From: Bacillota bacterium
Lineage (GTDB): Bacteria; Bacillota_I; Bacilli_A; Acholeplasmatales; Acholeplasmataceae
NCBI GenBank assembly: GCA_006226985.1
Contig: SBGC01000007.1
Coordinates: forward strand, 1-18,238
DNA length: 18,238 nt
Reading direction: 5' to 3'
In this document: positions 8,203 to 15,443 of the stretch, piece by piece
How positions within the stretch are numbered: the first letter of the stretch is position 1
Layout of the letters: each line of letters begins with the position of its first letter
The notes under the pieces: model-generated
Told to the model about the DNA's origin: nothing
Database searches by the model: none
Seen by the model: only the letters and a program-made list of their open reading frames with translations
Position numbers and translations under genes: made by a program

Positions 8203-8601
8203 TTACCAAACGTACGCGAGCACTTCGCCGCCAACTTGAGCTAAACGAGCTTCACGATCAGTCATAATACCTTTAGATGTTGAAATAAGAGCAACTCCTA
8301 GTCCGTTTAACACCTTGGGTAAATCTTCAACTGAAGTGTATACACGAAGTCCTGGTTTCGATATCCGCTTTAAACCTTTAATTACACGTTCTTTAGTTGT
8401 TGTGTATTTTAAGGTTACTACTATTTTACCTTGTACTCCATCTTTAACAGATTGGAAATCTGTGATGAAGCCTTCTCTCTTAAGTACAGTTAAAATGTCT
8501 GACTTAAGACGTGAAGCTGGCATCTCTACTTTAGAATGACGCATTTTATTTGCGTTACGAATACGCGTCAGCATATCCGCGATTGGATCAGTCATAACCA
8601 T
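8203..8601 (-). CDS. rpsH: Small ribosomal subunit protein uS8
   Basis: uS8 is a primary 16S rRNA-binding protein of the central domain; in E. coli it is also the translational repressor of the spc operon. The 132-residue protein starts [18 protein letters not shown] and ends with [20 protein letters not shown] and GGEVLAYVW, all standard. Of two close ATGs, the first is chosen because AGGAGG lies 7 nt before it and relatives share the MVMTDP start. Whether feedback by uS8 operates here cannot be told from the sequence. Confidence 0.98.
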   Translation of the reverse strand: MVMTDPIADMLTRIRNANKMRHSKVEMPASRLKSDILTVLKREGFITDFQSVKDGVQGKIVVTLKYTTTKERVIKGLKRISKPGLRVYTSVEDLPKVLNGLGVALISTSKGIMTDREARLAQVGGEVLAYVW

Positions 8602-8616
8602 GTTTCTTCCTCCTAA

Positions 8617-8886
8617 TTACCAGCTTGCTTTTTTAACGCCAGGAATTTCGCCCTTATGAGCTAACTCTCTGAAAGTTAAACGAGACAAGCCAAACTTGCG
8701 CATATAGCCACGTGGACGGCCATCTAACGAATCACGATTTCTAACTCTTGTAGCTGAAGCATTTCTTGGTAGTTTTGCTAAACCAGCATAGTCACCTTTT
8801 TCCTTTAGCTCAAGTCTGATTTCACGATAGCGTTCTACAACCACTTTACGTTTTTCATTTTTAATGATTAATGATTTCTTTGCCAT
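8617..8886 (-). CDS. rpsN: Small ribosomal subunit protein uS14, long zinc-free form
   Basis: uS14 is a late-binding protein of the 30S head. This is the long, 89-residue form with the extra N-terminal helical part (residues about 1-45), ending with the family C-terminus [18 protein letters not shown]. In the short 61-residue zinc form usual in this operon in Gram-positives, two CxxC pairs bind zinc. The aligned positions here are Asp52, Asp55, Ser68 and Thr71, so no zinc is bound. In Bacillus the comparable long form is a separate backup gene used in zinc starvation, whereas here it sits in the main operon. The ribosome-binding site is AAGGAGG. Confidence 0.96.
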   Translation of the reverse strand: MAKKSLIIKNEKRKVVVERYREIRLELKEKGDYAGLAKLPRNASATRVRNRDSLDGRPRGYMRKFGLSRLTFRELAHKGEIPGVKKASW

Positions 8887-8897
8887 AGTGCGCCTCC

Positions 8898-9437
8898 TTA
8901 CTTCTTAAACGGCATGCCAAGTAGACCCAATAATGCGCGTCCTTCTTGATCACTTTTTGCCGTTGTTACAATTACAATATCCATACCACGAACTTTTTTA
9001 ACTTTGTCGAGGCTGATTTCTGGGAAAATGATTTGTTCTTTAATACCAACTGTGTAGTTTCCACGACCATCAAAAGCATTTGCAGAAATACCTCTAAAGT
9101 CACGAACACGTGGTAATGCAATCGAAATCAATTTGTCGAGGAAGTAGTACATTCTATCTCCACGAAGTGTTACTTTTGCACCAATTGCCATACCTTCTCT
9201 AAGCTTGAAGTTAGAGATTGAGTTTTTAGCTTTTGTTATTTGAGGTTTTTGACCAGTAATTGCTCTTAATTCTTCGACTGCATCGTCTAAGACTTTTGGA
9301 TTAAATACTGCGTCACCAACACCCATGTTAACAACGATTTTTTCAATTCTTGGTACTTCCATAACAGATGTATAGTTGAATGCCTTAATCAGTTCGGGTT
9401 TGACAACATTTTCGTACTTTTGTTTAATTTCTGTCAT
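8898..9437 (-). CDS. rplE: Large ribosomal subunit protein uL5
   Basis: uL5 binds 5S rRNA and forms an intersubunit bridge with the 30S head. The 179 residues match the family norm. Motifs are [24 protein letters not shown] sequence near residue 25 ([20 protein letters not shown]), the [23 protein letters not shown] segment in the centre, and [22 protein letters not shown] and the C-terminal [17 protein letters not shown] precedes the ATG, and the gene follows rplX by 12 bp. Confidence 0.98.
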   Translation of the reverse strand: MTEIKQKYENVVKPELIKAFNYTSVMEVPRIEKIVVNMGVGDAVFNPKVLDDAVEELRAITGQKPQITKAKNSISNFKLREGMAIGAKVTLRGDRMYYFLDKLISIALPRVRDFRGISANAFDGRGNYTVGIKEQIIFPEISLDKVKKVRGMDIVIVTTAKSDQEGRALLGLLGMPFKK

Positions 9438-9449
9438 TGTTCAAACTCC

Positions 9450-9797
9450 TTATTTATCAAGGCTTTCGCCTGATTTTTTAGCAAAACGTACTTTTTTACC
9501 ATCAACTTCACGGTATCCAACGCGAGTTGGTACACCAAGTTTTGGATCAACGATTGCTACATTAGAAACATGAATAGGTGCTTCTTTTTCAATAATACCG
9601 CCTTTATCGTTTGCTTGAGTAGGACGTTGGTGTTTTTTCACCATATTTATTCCTTCTACAAGTACACGGTCTGTTTTAGGATAGACCTTTAAGACGCGGC
9701 CAGTCTTACGTGTGGTCTTACCTTTTTTGTCAGTTACTTCTTTATCAACTTGTTTACCAGTGATAACTGTAACGATGTCTCCAGCTTTTATATACAT
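9450..9797 (-). CDS. rplX: Large ribosomal subunit protein uL24, with loop insertion
   Basis: uL24 initiates 50S assembly and lies near the tunnel exit. I choose the ATG at 9797 ([15 protein letters not shown], 115 residues), 9 nt after GGAGG; a TTG two codons upstream is too close to that site. The protein is a KOW-type fold with [17 protein letters not shown] and the [11 protein letters not shown] segment. Compared with the usual loop GKDKGKxGKV, there are about 11-13 extra residues (about 15-31, rich in Lys, Asp and Thr) between the first strand's GK and GRVLKV, which makes the protein longer than the roughly 103 residues typical of Gram-positives. Confidence 0.96.
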   Translation of the reverse strand: MYIKAGDIVTVITGKQVDKEVTDKKGKTTRKTGRVLKVYPKTDRVLVEGINMVKKHQRPTQANDKGGIIEKEAPIHVSNVAIVDPKLGVPTRVGYREVDGKKVRFAKKSGESLDK

Positions 9798-9811
9798 AGA
9801 CAAGACCCTCC

Positions 9812-10180
9812 TTATAACACTTCTGGAGCTAGGGATACGATCTTCATGAAGTTCTTATCTCTTAACTCTCTTGCCACGGGTCCGAAAATACGGGTTCCAC
9901 GTGGATTTAAATCATCTTTAATAATGACTGCTGCATTTTCATCAAATTTGATGTATGAGCCGTCTGTGCGACGAAGTCCTGAAACCGTACGTACGATAAC
10001 CGCTTTAACAACATCACCTTTTTTAACCATACCAGCAGGTGCTGCTTTTTTAACAGTTACAACGACGATATCACCGATATTAGCATAACGACGACGGGTT
10101 CCACCTAAAACTTTAATCACAAGGACTTCTTTAGCGCCACTGTTGTCAGCAACAACTAATCTACTTTCTTGTTGAATCAT
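9812..10180 (-). CDS. rplN: Large ribosomal subunit protein uL14
   Basis: uL14 lies at the subunit interface and contacts 16S rRNA through bridge B8. The 122-residue protein matches the family in length and sequence: [19 protein letters not shown] at the start, [14 protein letters not shown] in the barrel, AVIVRT and [15 protein letters not shown], then [20 protein letters not shown] and the C-terminal SLAPEVL. AAGGAGG precedes the ATG. It is one of the most conserved genes in the window and shows nothing unusual. Confidence 0.99.
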   Translation of the reverse strand: MIQQESRLVVADNSGAKEVLVIKVLGGTRRRYANIGDIVVVTVKKAAPAGMVKKGDVVKAVIVRTVSGLRRTDGSYIKFDENAAVIIKDDLNPRGTRIFGPVARELRDKNFMKIVSLAPEVL

Positions 10181-10194
10181 GTTTGATGTCCTCC

Positions 10195-10455
10195 TTATAC
10201 TAAATCGGCTTTAGCAACGACTTCTAGGAGACGGAATCTCTTTGTCTTTGATAATGGGCGTGTTTCCATAATGGTTACTGTGTCACCCATACCTGCTAAA
10301 CCTTCTTCATCATGCACATGAAATTTTTTAGATACCTTCACACGTTTTCCGTATAAAGGAGATTTCTTATATGTGTCAACAACCACGGTAATCGTTTTAT
10401 CCATTTTGTCAGATACGACAATTCCCGTATAAACTTTTCTACTATTACGTTCCAT
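10195..10455 (-). CDS. rpsQ: Small ribosomal subunit protein uS17
   Basis: uS17 is a primary 16S rRNA-binding OB-fold protein of the 30S body. The start is the ATG at 10455 ([20 protein letters not shown]), directly after AAGGAGG; a longer open frame starting inside rpmC adds nine unrelated residues. This gives 86 residues, the normal length. Motifs include [20 protein letters not shown], then [13 protein letters not shown] and [17 protein letters not shown], which define the family. Confidence 0.98.
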   Translation of the reverse strand: MERNSRKVYTGIVVSDKMDKTITVVVDTYKKSPLYGKRVKVSKKFHVHDEEGLAGMGDTVTIMETRPLSKTKRFRLLEVVAKADLV

Positions 10456-10465
10456 GGTATCCTCC

Positions 10466-10654
10466 TTATTCAGCACGTTCACTGATGATTGTTTTCATTT
10501 GTGCAATCGTCTTCTTAACTTGACTAATACGCGCTGTATTTTCAAGTTGTCCTACTGCAAGTTGAAAGCGTAGGTTGAATAATTCAGCTTTTAGCTCGAC
10601 GATTCTTTTTTCAAGATCAGGTGTACTAATCTTTCTGATATCTGCCGCTTTCAC
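10466..10654 (-). CDS. rpmC: Large ribosomal subunit protein uL29
   Basis: uL29 is a small two-helix protein beside the tunnel exit that helps to dock targeting factors. The 62 residues show the typical MKAADIRK start, the [20 protein letters not shown] core and an Arg-Ile-Lys-Thr-Ile helix ([15 protein letters not shown]). The start codon is GTG, overlapping the rplP stop by four bases (GTGA), with GAGGTGAG about 8 nt upstream, so translation is coupled to rplP. Confidence 0.97.
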   Translation of the reverse strand: MKAADIRKISTPDLEKRIVELKAELFNLRFQLAVGQLENTARISQVKKTIAQMKTIISERAE

Positions 10655-11067
10655 GCTTGCTCACCTCTTTTTACAATCTTTGTCTTAATAGGTAGTTTGT
10701 GAGATGCTAAACGTAATGCTTCTTTTGCAACTTCATCAGTTACACCATTCACTTCAAACATCACTTTACCTACTTTTACAACAGCTACCCAGTGGTCTGG
10801 AGCACCTTTACCGGAACCCATACGCACTTCAAGTGGCTTCTTTGTCTTTGCTAAGTGTGGGAAGATGTTAATCCATACTTTCCCAACTCTCTTCATATGT
10901 CTTGTCATCGCAATACGCGCTGCTTCGATTTGTCTGTTAGTAACCCATGCTCCTTCTGAAGCGATTAAGGCATAGTCTCCATTGAGAATTTCATTTCTTC
11001 CCTTTGCTAGACCTTCGTAGCTAACACGATGAGGACGACGAAATTTTGTTCTTTTAGGCATTAACAT
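10651..11067 (-). CDS. rplP: Large ribosomal subunit protein uL16
   Basis: uL16 binds near the A site and the peptidyl transferase centre and assists tRNA accommodation. The 138-residue protein opens [14 protein letters not shown] and contains [26 protein letters not shown] sequence, the [16 protein letters not shown] segment, and [16 protein letters not shown], all diagnostic. The first ATG is chosen because GGAGG lies 9 nt before it. The gene ends in TGA, which shows that UGA is a true stop here. Confidence 0.98.
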   Translation of the reverse strand: MLMPKRTKFRRPHRVSYEGLAKGRNEILNGDYALIASEGAWVTNRQIEAARIAMTRHMKRVGKVWINIFPHLAKTKKPLEVRMGSGKGAPDHWVAVVKVGKVMFEVNGVTDEVAKEALRLASHKLPIKTKIVKRGEQA

Positions 11068-11069
11068 AA

Positions 11070-11843
11070 TTAGTTGCCTCCTTTGTCATTACGAGCTTTA
11101 CCTTTGTTTGGGTTTCCACCTTCACGAGGCGCACGTCTTTCACGATCTTGACGTGGTGCTCTTTCTTCTTGCTTTCTAAGATTTTCTTCACGTGTTTGTC
11201 CTGGAAGAACTTCACCGTTATAAATCCATACTTTGATACCTAATATTCCATATGTTGTATTTGCTTCTGCAGTTGCATAGTCAATGTCAGCACGAAGTGT
11301 ATGTAGAGGAACTTGTCCTTCTGAATATCCTTCGCTTCTTGCCATTTCAGCACCACCTAAGCGACCAGAGACAAGCGTCTTAACACCTTTTGCTCCAGAC
11401 TTAAGTGCACGTTGCATAGCAATTTTTTGCGCACGTCTAAATGATGCGCGGTTTTCTAATTGTTCTGCAATGCTTTGTGCAACAAGAGTTGCTACGCGTT
11501 CTGGACGTTTAACTTCAACAACATTGAACACGATTTCTTTTTTTGTTAATTTTTCAAGCTTTTCAACAGCCTTTTTCTTAGTTTCTGCATCGCGACCAAT
11601 GACAATACCAGGTTTAGCAGTATGAAGTGTAACCTTCACACGATCTTTCCCACCTTTGCCTTTGAGTCTTTCGATTTCGATGTGAGAAACAGCGGCTTTT
11701 TTATAAAAATCATTTAGGTATTCACGAATTAATGCATCTTCTTTAACGAGGATTGGCACAACTGTTTTTTCAGCATACCATTTTGAATCCCAATTACGGA
11801 TGATACCAAGACGCATACCTATTGGATTAACTTTTTGACCCAT
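11070..11843 (-). CDS. rpsC: Small ribosomal subunit protein uS3, with basic C-terminal tail
   Basis: uS3 forms part of the mRNA entry channel and helps helicase action. The start [13 protein letters not shown] is standard. The KH domain is at about 40-110, but its loop reads GRDA at 83-86 instead of the usual GxxG, so the second glycine is Ala86. The C-terminal domain contains [26 protein letters not shown] and [21 protein letters not shown]. Residues from about 218 to 257 form a low-complexity Arg/Glu/Gly/Asn-rich tail, making the protein about 40 residues longer than the roughly 218 of Bacillus. The ribosome-binding site is GAGGTGAG. An antisense open frame across the centre is not a gene. 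Confidence 0.98.
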   Translation of the reverse strand: MGQKVNPIGMRLGIIRNWDSKWYAEKTVVPILVKEDALIREYLNDFYKKAAVSHIEIERLKGKGGKDRVKVTLHTAKPGIVIGRDAETKKKAVEKLEKLTKKEIVFNVVEVKRPERVATLVAQSIAEQLENRASFRRAQKIAMQRALKSGAKGVKTLVSGRLGGAEMARSEGYSEGQVPLHTLRADIDYATAEANTTYGILGIKVWIYNGEVLPGQTREENLRKQEERAPRQDRERRAPREGGNPNKGKARNDKGGN

Positions 11844-11855
11844 GTCTTCTCACCT

Positions 11856-12191
11856 CTACTCTTTTTCTGCCACAACGACTGTGATGTGACTTGTTCTCTT
11901 TTGAATGATATCGCCTTGACCTTTAGCTCTTGGCATCATTCTCTTAAGGCGTACACCTTCATTGACGAATGCTTCTTTTACATATAATTTTTCAACGTTT
12001 GCATTGTTATTGTGCTCAGCGTTAGCGATCGCGCTGTTCAACACCTTTAAAATAACTGGTGAAGCTCCACGTGGTGTGAACATTAAGATAGCTTGTGCTT
12101 CTTTTACATTCTTACCACGAATAAGGTCGATGACCAATCTTGCTTTTCTAGGAGCAATGCGAACGGTTTTAGCAATAGCTTTAGTTTCCAT
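11856..12191 (-). CDS. rplV: Large ribosomal subunit protein uL22
   Basis: uL22 lines the peptide exit tunnel through a long beta hairpin and is a site of macrolide-resistance changes. The 111 residues show [20 protein letters not shown] near the start, then [20 protein letters not shown] in the core helix, and the hairpin [27 protein letters not shown]. Nothing in the hairpin tip looks altered. The start follows GGAGGAG, 17 bp after rpsS. Confidence 0.98.
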   Translation of the reverse strand: METKAIAKTVRIAPRKARLVIDLIRGKNVKEAQAILMFTPRGASPVILKVLNSAIANAEHNNNANVEKLYVKEAFVNEGVRLKRMMPRAKGQGDIIQKRTSHITVVVAEKE

Positions 12192-12208
12192 TATTCATTC
12201 TCCTCCAA

Positions 12209-12490
12209 TTACTTCTTCTTAGCTTTCTTATCGTCTTTACCATGTCCATGATAAGTACGTGTTGGAGCAAACTCGCCGAATTTATGTCCAACCATATCTT
12301 CTGTAACATATACAGGTACGTGTGATTTACCGTTATAAACGGCTACCGTATGCCCAACGAAATCAGGGAAAATCGTTGAACGACGTGACCATGTTTGAAT
12401 CACTTTTTTCTCGTTTGCTGCATTTTGTTTTTGAACTTTAGCTAGTAAATGATCATCACAAAATGGTCCTTTTTTAACTGAACGTGCCAT
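12209..12490 (-). CDS. rpsS: Small ribosomal subunit protein uS19
   Basis: uS19 forms the head bridge with uL5 and pairs with uS13. The 93-residue protein has [16 protein letters not shown] at the N-terminus, the [23 protein letters not shown] block, and [18 protein letters not shown], the family's signature, ending in a lysine-rich tail. Length is normal. TAGGAGG precedes the ATG, and it is 12 bp downstream of rplB. Confidence 0.98.
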   Translation of the reverse strand: MARSVKKGPFCDDHLLAKVQKQNAANEKKVIQTWSRRSTIFPDFVGHTVAVYNGKSHVPVYVTEDMVGHKFGEFAPTRTYHGHGKDDKKAKKK

Positions 12491-12502
12491 AATTTCCTCC
12501 TA

Positions 12503-13333
12503 CTACTTCGTTCTACGACGTACGATTAAGTCGTTTGACGCTTTCTTACTGTCGCGTGTCTTCACACCACGAGCCTTCTTACCCCATGGGGTCATTGGTG
12601 ATTTTCTACCAATTGGTGTTCTACCTTCACCACCACCGTGTGGGTGATCGTTAGGGTTCATAACTGATCCACGAACAGTTGGGCGAATACCCATATGACG
12701 TGTTCTACCAGCTTTACCAATGTTAACTAATTCCCAAGATTCATTTCCAACAACACCAACAGTTGCGCGGCATGTTCCTAAAATCTTGCGAACTTCACCT
12801 GATTGTAAACGAACAAGTACGTATTTGTCTTCACGACCAAGAATTTGAGCTGACGCTCCAGCACTTCTTGCAACTTGTCCACCTCTACCTGGGCTTAATT
12901 CAATATTATGAATAATTGTACCAACAGGAATATTCATGATTGGCATTGCATTACCAGTCTTGATATCTACTTGTTGACCTGATACGATTTCTTGTCCAAC
13001 AACTAAACCCTTTGGAGCAAGGATGTATCTCTTTTCACCATCTACATAATTAATAAGTGCGATGTTTGCACTACGGTTTGGATCGTACTCAATAGTAGCT
13101 ACCTTACCAATAATGTCATCTTTATTACGTTTAAAATCAATTACACGATATTTTCTTTTCGCACCACCACCGATGTGACGTACAGTAATTTTACCTTGAT
13201 TATTACGTCCACCTGTGCGAGAGAATGGCTCAAGTAGTGATTTTTCAGGAGTAGATGTTGTAATTTCTTCGTATGTTAACACACTCATGTTACGACGTCC
13301 ATTAGTCGTCGGTTTGTATACTTTAACCGCCAT
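12503..13333 (-). CDS. rplB: Large ribosomal subunit protein uL2
   Basis: uL2 is a primary 23S rRNA-binding protein required for subunit association and peptidyl transferase function. The 276 residues match the family. Landmarks are [20 protein letters not shown] (about 41-60), the RNA-binding domain around [28 protein letters not shown] (147-165), and the conserved loop [13 protein letters not shown] (226-238), whose histidines (230 and 232) are near-invariant. The ribosome-binding site is GAGGTTT, in a gap of 28 bp after rplW, one of the larger gaps within the operon. Confidence 0.99.
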   Translation of the reverse strand: MAVKVYKPTTNGRRNMSVLTYEEITTSTPEKSLLEPFSRTGGRNNQGKITVRHIGGGAKRKYRVIDFKRNKDDIIGKVATIEYDPNRSANIALINYVDGEKRYILAPKGLVVGQEIVSGQQVDIKTGNAMPIMNIPVGTIIHNIELSPGRGGQVARSAGASAQILGREDKYVLVRLQSGEVRKILGTCRATVGVVGNESWELVNIGKAGRTRHMGIRPTVRGSVMNPNDHPHGGGEGRTPIGRKSPMTPWGKKARGVKTRDSKKASNDLIVRRRTK

Positions 13334-13361
13334 TTTGGTTAAACCTCCTCTAATTTTTCAC

Positions 13362-13649
13362 TTACATGCTGAAGGCGTCAATCTTTTGGCCTTCTGCTAA
13401 CTTAACAACTGCTTTTTTATAAGCAGACTTATAACCTTCATATTTACCCATTCTTTTGAATTTAGGCAAAACGTTAACTGTATTGACAGATAATACCTTA
13501 ACATTGAAAATTGTTTCAACAGCTTTTTTGATTTCAACTTTATTAGCTTTACGATCAACTTTGAATGTATATTTATTATCAGATTCAATTAACTTTGTAG
13601 ATTGTTCGGTAATAATAGGAGCTTTGATAATATCGTAATATTTAGTCAT
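13362..13649 (-). CDS. rplW: Large ribosomal subunit protein uL23
   Basis: uL23 surrounds the tunnel exit and is the main docking site for the signal recognition particle and trigger factor. The 95-residue protein has DIIKAPIITEQSTKLIE at the N-terminus, then YTFKVDRKANKVEIKKAVE and the long loop NTVNVLPKFKRMGKYEGYKS. The start overlaps the end of rplD by 8 bp (ATGACTAA), with AGGAGG about 10 nt upstream inside rplD, so it is translationally coupled. A shorter open frame on the same strand in another reading frame is a shadow. Confidence 0.98.
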   Translation of the reverse strand: MTKYYDIIKAPIITEQSTKLIESDNKYTFKVDRKANKVEIKKAVETIFNVKVLSVNTVNVLPKFKRMGKYEGYKSAYKKAVVKLAEGQKIDAFSM

Positions 13650-14271
13650 TTCCTAATACCTCCTCTAAAGATTCTACTGCACCTTTAGTGATGATAACTG
13701 TTTTACAATTTAAAATGTCATATACACTCACGTGGTTGACTTGTGCAAATGCTACAGTTGGAATGTTACGTGCTGCTAGCACTTCATTTTCACCAAATTC
13801 TTGTGCAATAACTAAGACTTTACCTTCAACACCTAATGTGTTTAAGAATTCTCTAAATAGTTTTGTTTTTGGAGCATCAAGTTTGATTGATTCGACAACC
13901 TTAAGTTGTTCTTTAGCAACATGATATGACAATGCAGATCTTAATGCTAATTGACGAACTTTTTGATTTAACTTGATTGCATAGCTTCTTGGAGTTGGTC
14001 CGAAGACAACACCACCATGACGCCATTGTGGAGAACGTGTTGAACCTTGGCGAGCACGACCTGTACCCTTTTGACGCCATGGTTTTCTACCGCCACCTGA
14101 TACTTCACCACGGTTTTTAACATCGTGAGTACCTTGTCTCATTGCTGCTCTTTGTGCATTTACTACATCATATAGGGCTTGTTGATGTGGTTCAATTCCA
14201 AAGACATAATCGGATAAGGTTAAATCAGCAACTTTACTACCTGTTTGATTCAATAAGTTTACTTTTGGCAT
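13642..14271 (-). CDS. rplD: Large ribosomal subunit protein uL4
   Basis: uL4 is an early 23S rRNA-binding protein whose loop narrows the exit tunnel; in E. coli it also represses the S10 operon through the leader RNA. The 209-residue protein contains the extended tunnel loop with SGGGRKPWRQKGTGRARQGS and RSPQWRHGGVVFGPTPR, followed by the globular fold with ALRSALSYHVAKEQL. The ribosome-binding site is AAGGAGG. Whether it controls this operon through the leader at 15256-15380 is open, because that mechanism is established in gamma-proteobacteria and not in this group. Confidence 0.98.
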   Translation of the reverse strand: MPKVNLLNQTGSKVADLTLSDYVFGIEPHQQALYDVVNAQRAAMRQGTHDVKNRGEVSGGGRKPWRQKGTGRARQGSTRSPQWRHGGVVFGPTPRSYAIKLNQKVRQLALRSALSYHVAKEQLKVVESIKLDAPKTKLFREFLNTLGVEGKVLVIAQEFGENEVLAARNIPTVAFAQVNHVSVYDILNCKTVIITKGAVESLEEVLGND

Positions 14272-14282
14272 GATAACCCTCC

Positions 14283-14924
14283 TTACTTAGCTGACTTAAT
14301 AGCTGATCTAACGATAACTAGTCCCTTATTTGGTCCTGGTACGCTTCCGCTAATAAGTAATAATTGGTTTTCTTTGTCAACACCAGCAATTTTTAGGTTT
14401 TGAATTGTTATTTGTTCAGTACCCATGTGACCTGGTAAATTTTTGCCCTTTAGTTTACCTTTAATTGCTCCCATTGAACCTGGACCACGATGATATCTTG
14501 AACCGTGAGTCATAGGTCCTCTAGTTTGGTTGTGTCTCTTGATAGTTCCTTCGAACCCTTTACCTTTTGATGTGCCTGTTACATCAACTACTTCTCCTAC
14601 TGAGAATATTTCATTAGATACAAGGTCACCGACCGCTAAATCCACTAATTCATTTTTAAGCTCTTCTTTAAAGCGGATTTCTCTAATGAAGCGCTTAGGT
14701 GCTGTATTAGCTTTTTTCACGTGCCCTTGTTCAGGCTTGTTACTTAATGTGTCGCGTTTTGTTTCAAAACCAACTTGAGTTGCCACATAACCATCTGTTT
14801 CGATAGTCTTTTGTTGCAATACTACGTTGTCTGCTACATCTACGACAGTCACTGGGACTAAAACACCATTTTCATCGAAAATTTGTGTCATGCCTAGCTT
14901 TCTACCTAAGATTCCTTTGGCCAT
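14283..14924 (-). CDS. rplC: Large ribosomal subunit protein uL3
   Basis: uL3 is one of the first proteins to bind 23S rRNA, and its extension reaches the peptidyl transferase centre. The 213 residues start [19 protein letters not shown] and contain [19 protein letters not shown], the central [19 protein letters not shown] extension and the [15 protein letters not shown] strand, all family hallmarks. AAGAGGT precedes the ATG, 22 bp after rpsJ. Confidence 0.98.
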   Translation of the reverse strand: MAKGILGRKLGMTQIFDENGVLVPVTVVDVADNVVLQQKTIETDGYVATQVGFETKRDTLSNKPEQGHVKKANTAPKRFIREIRFKEELKNELVDLAVGDLVSNEIFSVGEVVDVTGTSKGKGFEGTIKRHNQTRGPMTHGSRYHRGPGSMGAIKGKLKGKNLPGHMGTEQITIQNLKIAGVDKENQLLLISGSVPGPNKGLVIVRSAIKSAK

Positions 14925-14946
14925 ACTTCTTACCTCTTTCTATAAA

Positions 14947-15255
14947 TTATTTTTTAAGTACAATGTCGATTCCTGATGGAAGATCGATATCCATTAATGC
15001 ACTAATTGTTTTTGGGTTTGGATCAACGATTTGAATGAGTCTCTTGTGTGTTCTGCGTTCGAATTGTTCACGTGAGTCTTTGTTAACGTGTGGTGAACGT
15101 AAAATTGTGAAGATTTCCTTTTCAGTTGGAAGAGGAATTGGTCCTTGTACAGTTGCTCCTGTACGATGAGCACTTTCAACAATCTTCTTAGCAGCTTGAT
15201 CAAGTAATCTATGATCGTAAGCCTTTAAACGAATTTTAATAACATCTTTTGCCAT
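14947..15255 (-). CDS. rpsJ: Small ribosomal subunit protein uS10
   Basis: uS10 is in the 30S head and, as NusE in other bacteria, takes part in antitermination complexes. The 102 residues match the family exactly: [20 protein letters not shown] at the start, [20 protein letters not shown], the [15 protein letters not shown] segment and [10 protein letters not shown] at the end. AAAGGAG lies 8 nt before the ATG. It is the first gene of the superoperon, preceded by the promoter and the structured leader. Confidence 0.99.
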   Translation of the reverse strand: MAKDVIKIRLKAYDHRLLDQAAKKIVESAHRTGATVQGPIPLPTEKEIFTILRSPHVNKDSREQFERRTHKRLIQIVDPNPKTISALMDIDLPSGIDIVLKK

Positions 15256-15380
15256 TTTAATAGCTCCTTTCGCCTATAATCTTGTATAGACTTGCTCCAT
15301 GGAAAAACTCAACACGTAGACAACGGCTATCCGTGTGTCAACAACCTTCCATTTCACAGCCTGCTCGTTTACACACGAGC
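15256..15380 (-). promoter_or_regulatory. Structured 5' leader of the S10 superoperon
   Basis: About 125 nt lie between the predicted transcription start and rpsJ. Reading along the minus strand, there are three hairpin candidates. First, GCTCGT/ACGAGC (15375-15380 with 15363-15368, 6-nt loop), at the very 5' end. Second, a long-range stem ATGGAA/TTCCAT (15347-15352 with 15299-15304) that encloses an 8-bp hairpin with one bulge, GACA-ACGG (15319-15326 with 15331-15339, tetraloop 15327-15330). Third, CTATA/TATAG (15285-15289 with 15274-15278), just before the Shine-Dalgarno AAAGGAG. Nested, mostly perfect stems in AT-rich DNA suggest an RNA element for feedback or stability. I do not recognise it as a named family. 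Confidence 0.5.
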
Positions 15381-15386
15381 GTTTCA

Positions 15387-15415
15387 ATTATATAAGAAAA
15401 AAAAGAAAAAAGCAA
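15387..15415 (-). promoter_or_regulatory. Predicted main sigma-A promoter of the S10 superoperon
   Basis: The minus strand carries TTGCTT (-35, 15410-15415) and a perfect TATAAT (-10, 15387-15392) separated by exactly 17 bp. The spacer is almost pure pyrimidine (T4, C, T8, C, TTA). Transcription would start near 15380-15381. The promoter begins only 28 bp after the stop of the preceding gene, so the superoperon may also receive read-through from upstream. Confidence 0.8.
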
Positions 15416-15443
15416 GTGTTTCATTACTTTTTTCTGTATTTTT

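Noticed and set aside
8190..8234. Longer start for rplF (15 extra codons overlapping rpsH)
   Set aside because: The extra residues are not family-like and a consensus AAGGAGG directly precedes the ATG at 8189.
9750..10088. Plus-strand open frame of 112 codons
   Set aside because: Antisense to rplX and rplN, both clearly coding; no initiation signals.
10456..10482. Longer start for rpsQ inside rpmC
   Set aside because: Nine non-homologous residues; AAGGAGG precedes the ATG at 10455.
11284..11625. Plus-strand open frame of 113 codons
   Set aside because: It is entirely antisense to conserved uS3 sequence; a serine- and cysteine-rich composition is typical of the complement of a basic ribosomal gene.
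13397..13588. Second open frame on the same strand inside rplW
   Set aside because: Out-of-frame shadow, no ribosome-binding site, Lys/Ile-rich as expected from AT bias.
14994..15203. Second open frame on the same strand inside rpsJ
   Set aside because: Out-of-frame shadow of an invariant ribosomal gene.
15274..15357. Minus-strand 28-codon GTG frame in the S10 leader, a possible leader peptide
   Set aside because: No Shine-Dalgarno sequence, a poor start context, and no codon run that would suggest attenuation; the RNA stems explain the region better.
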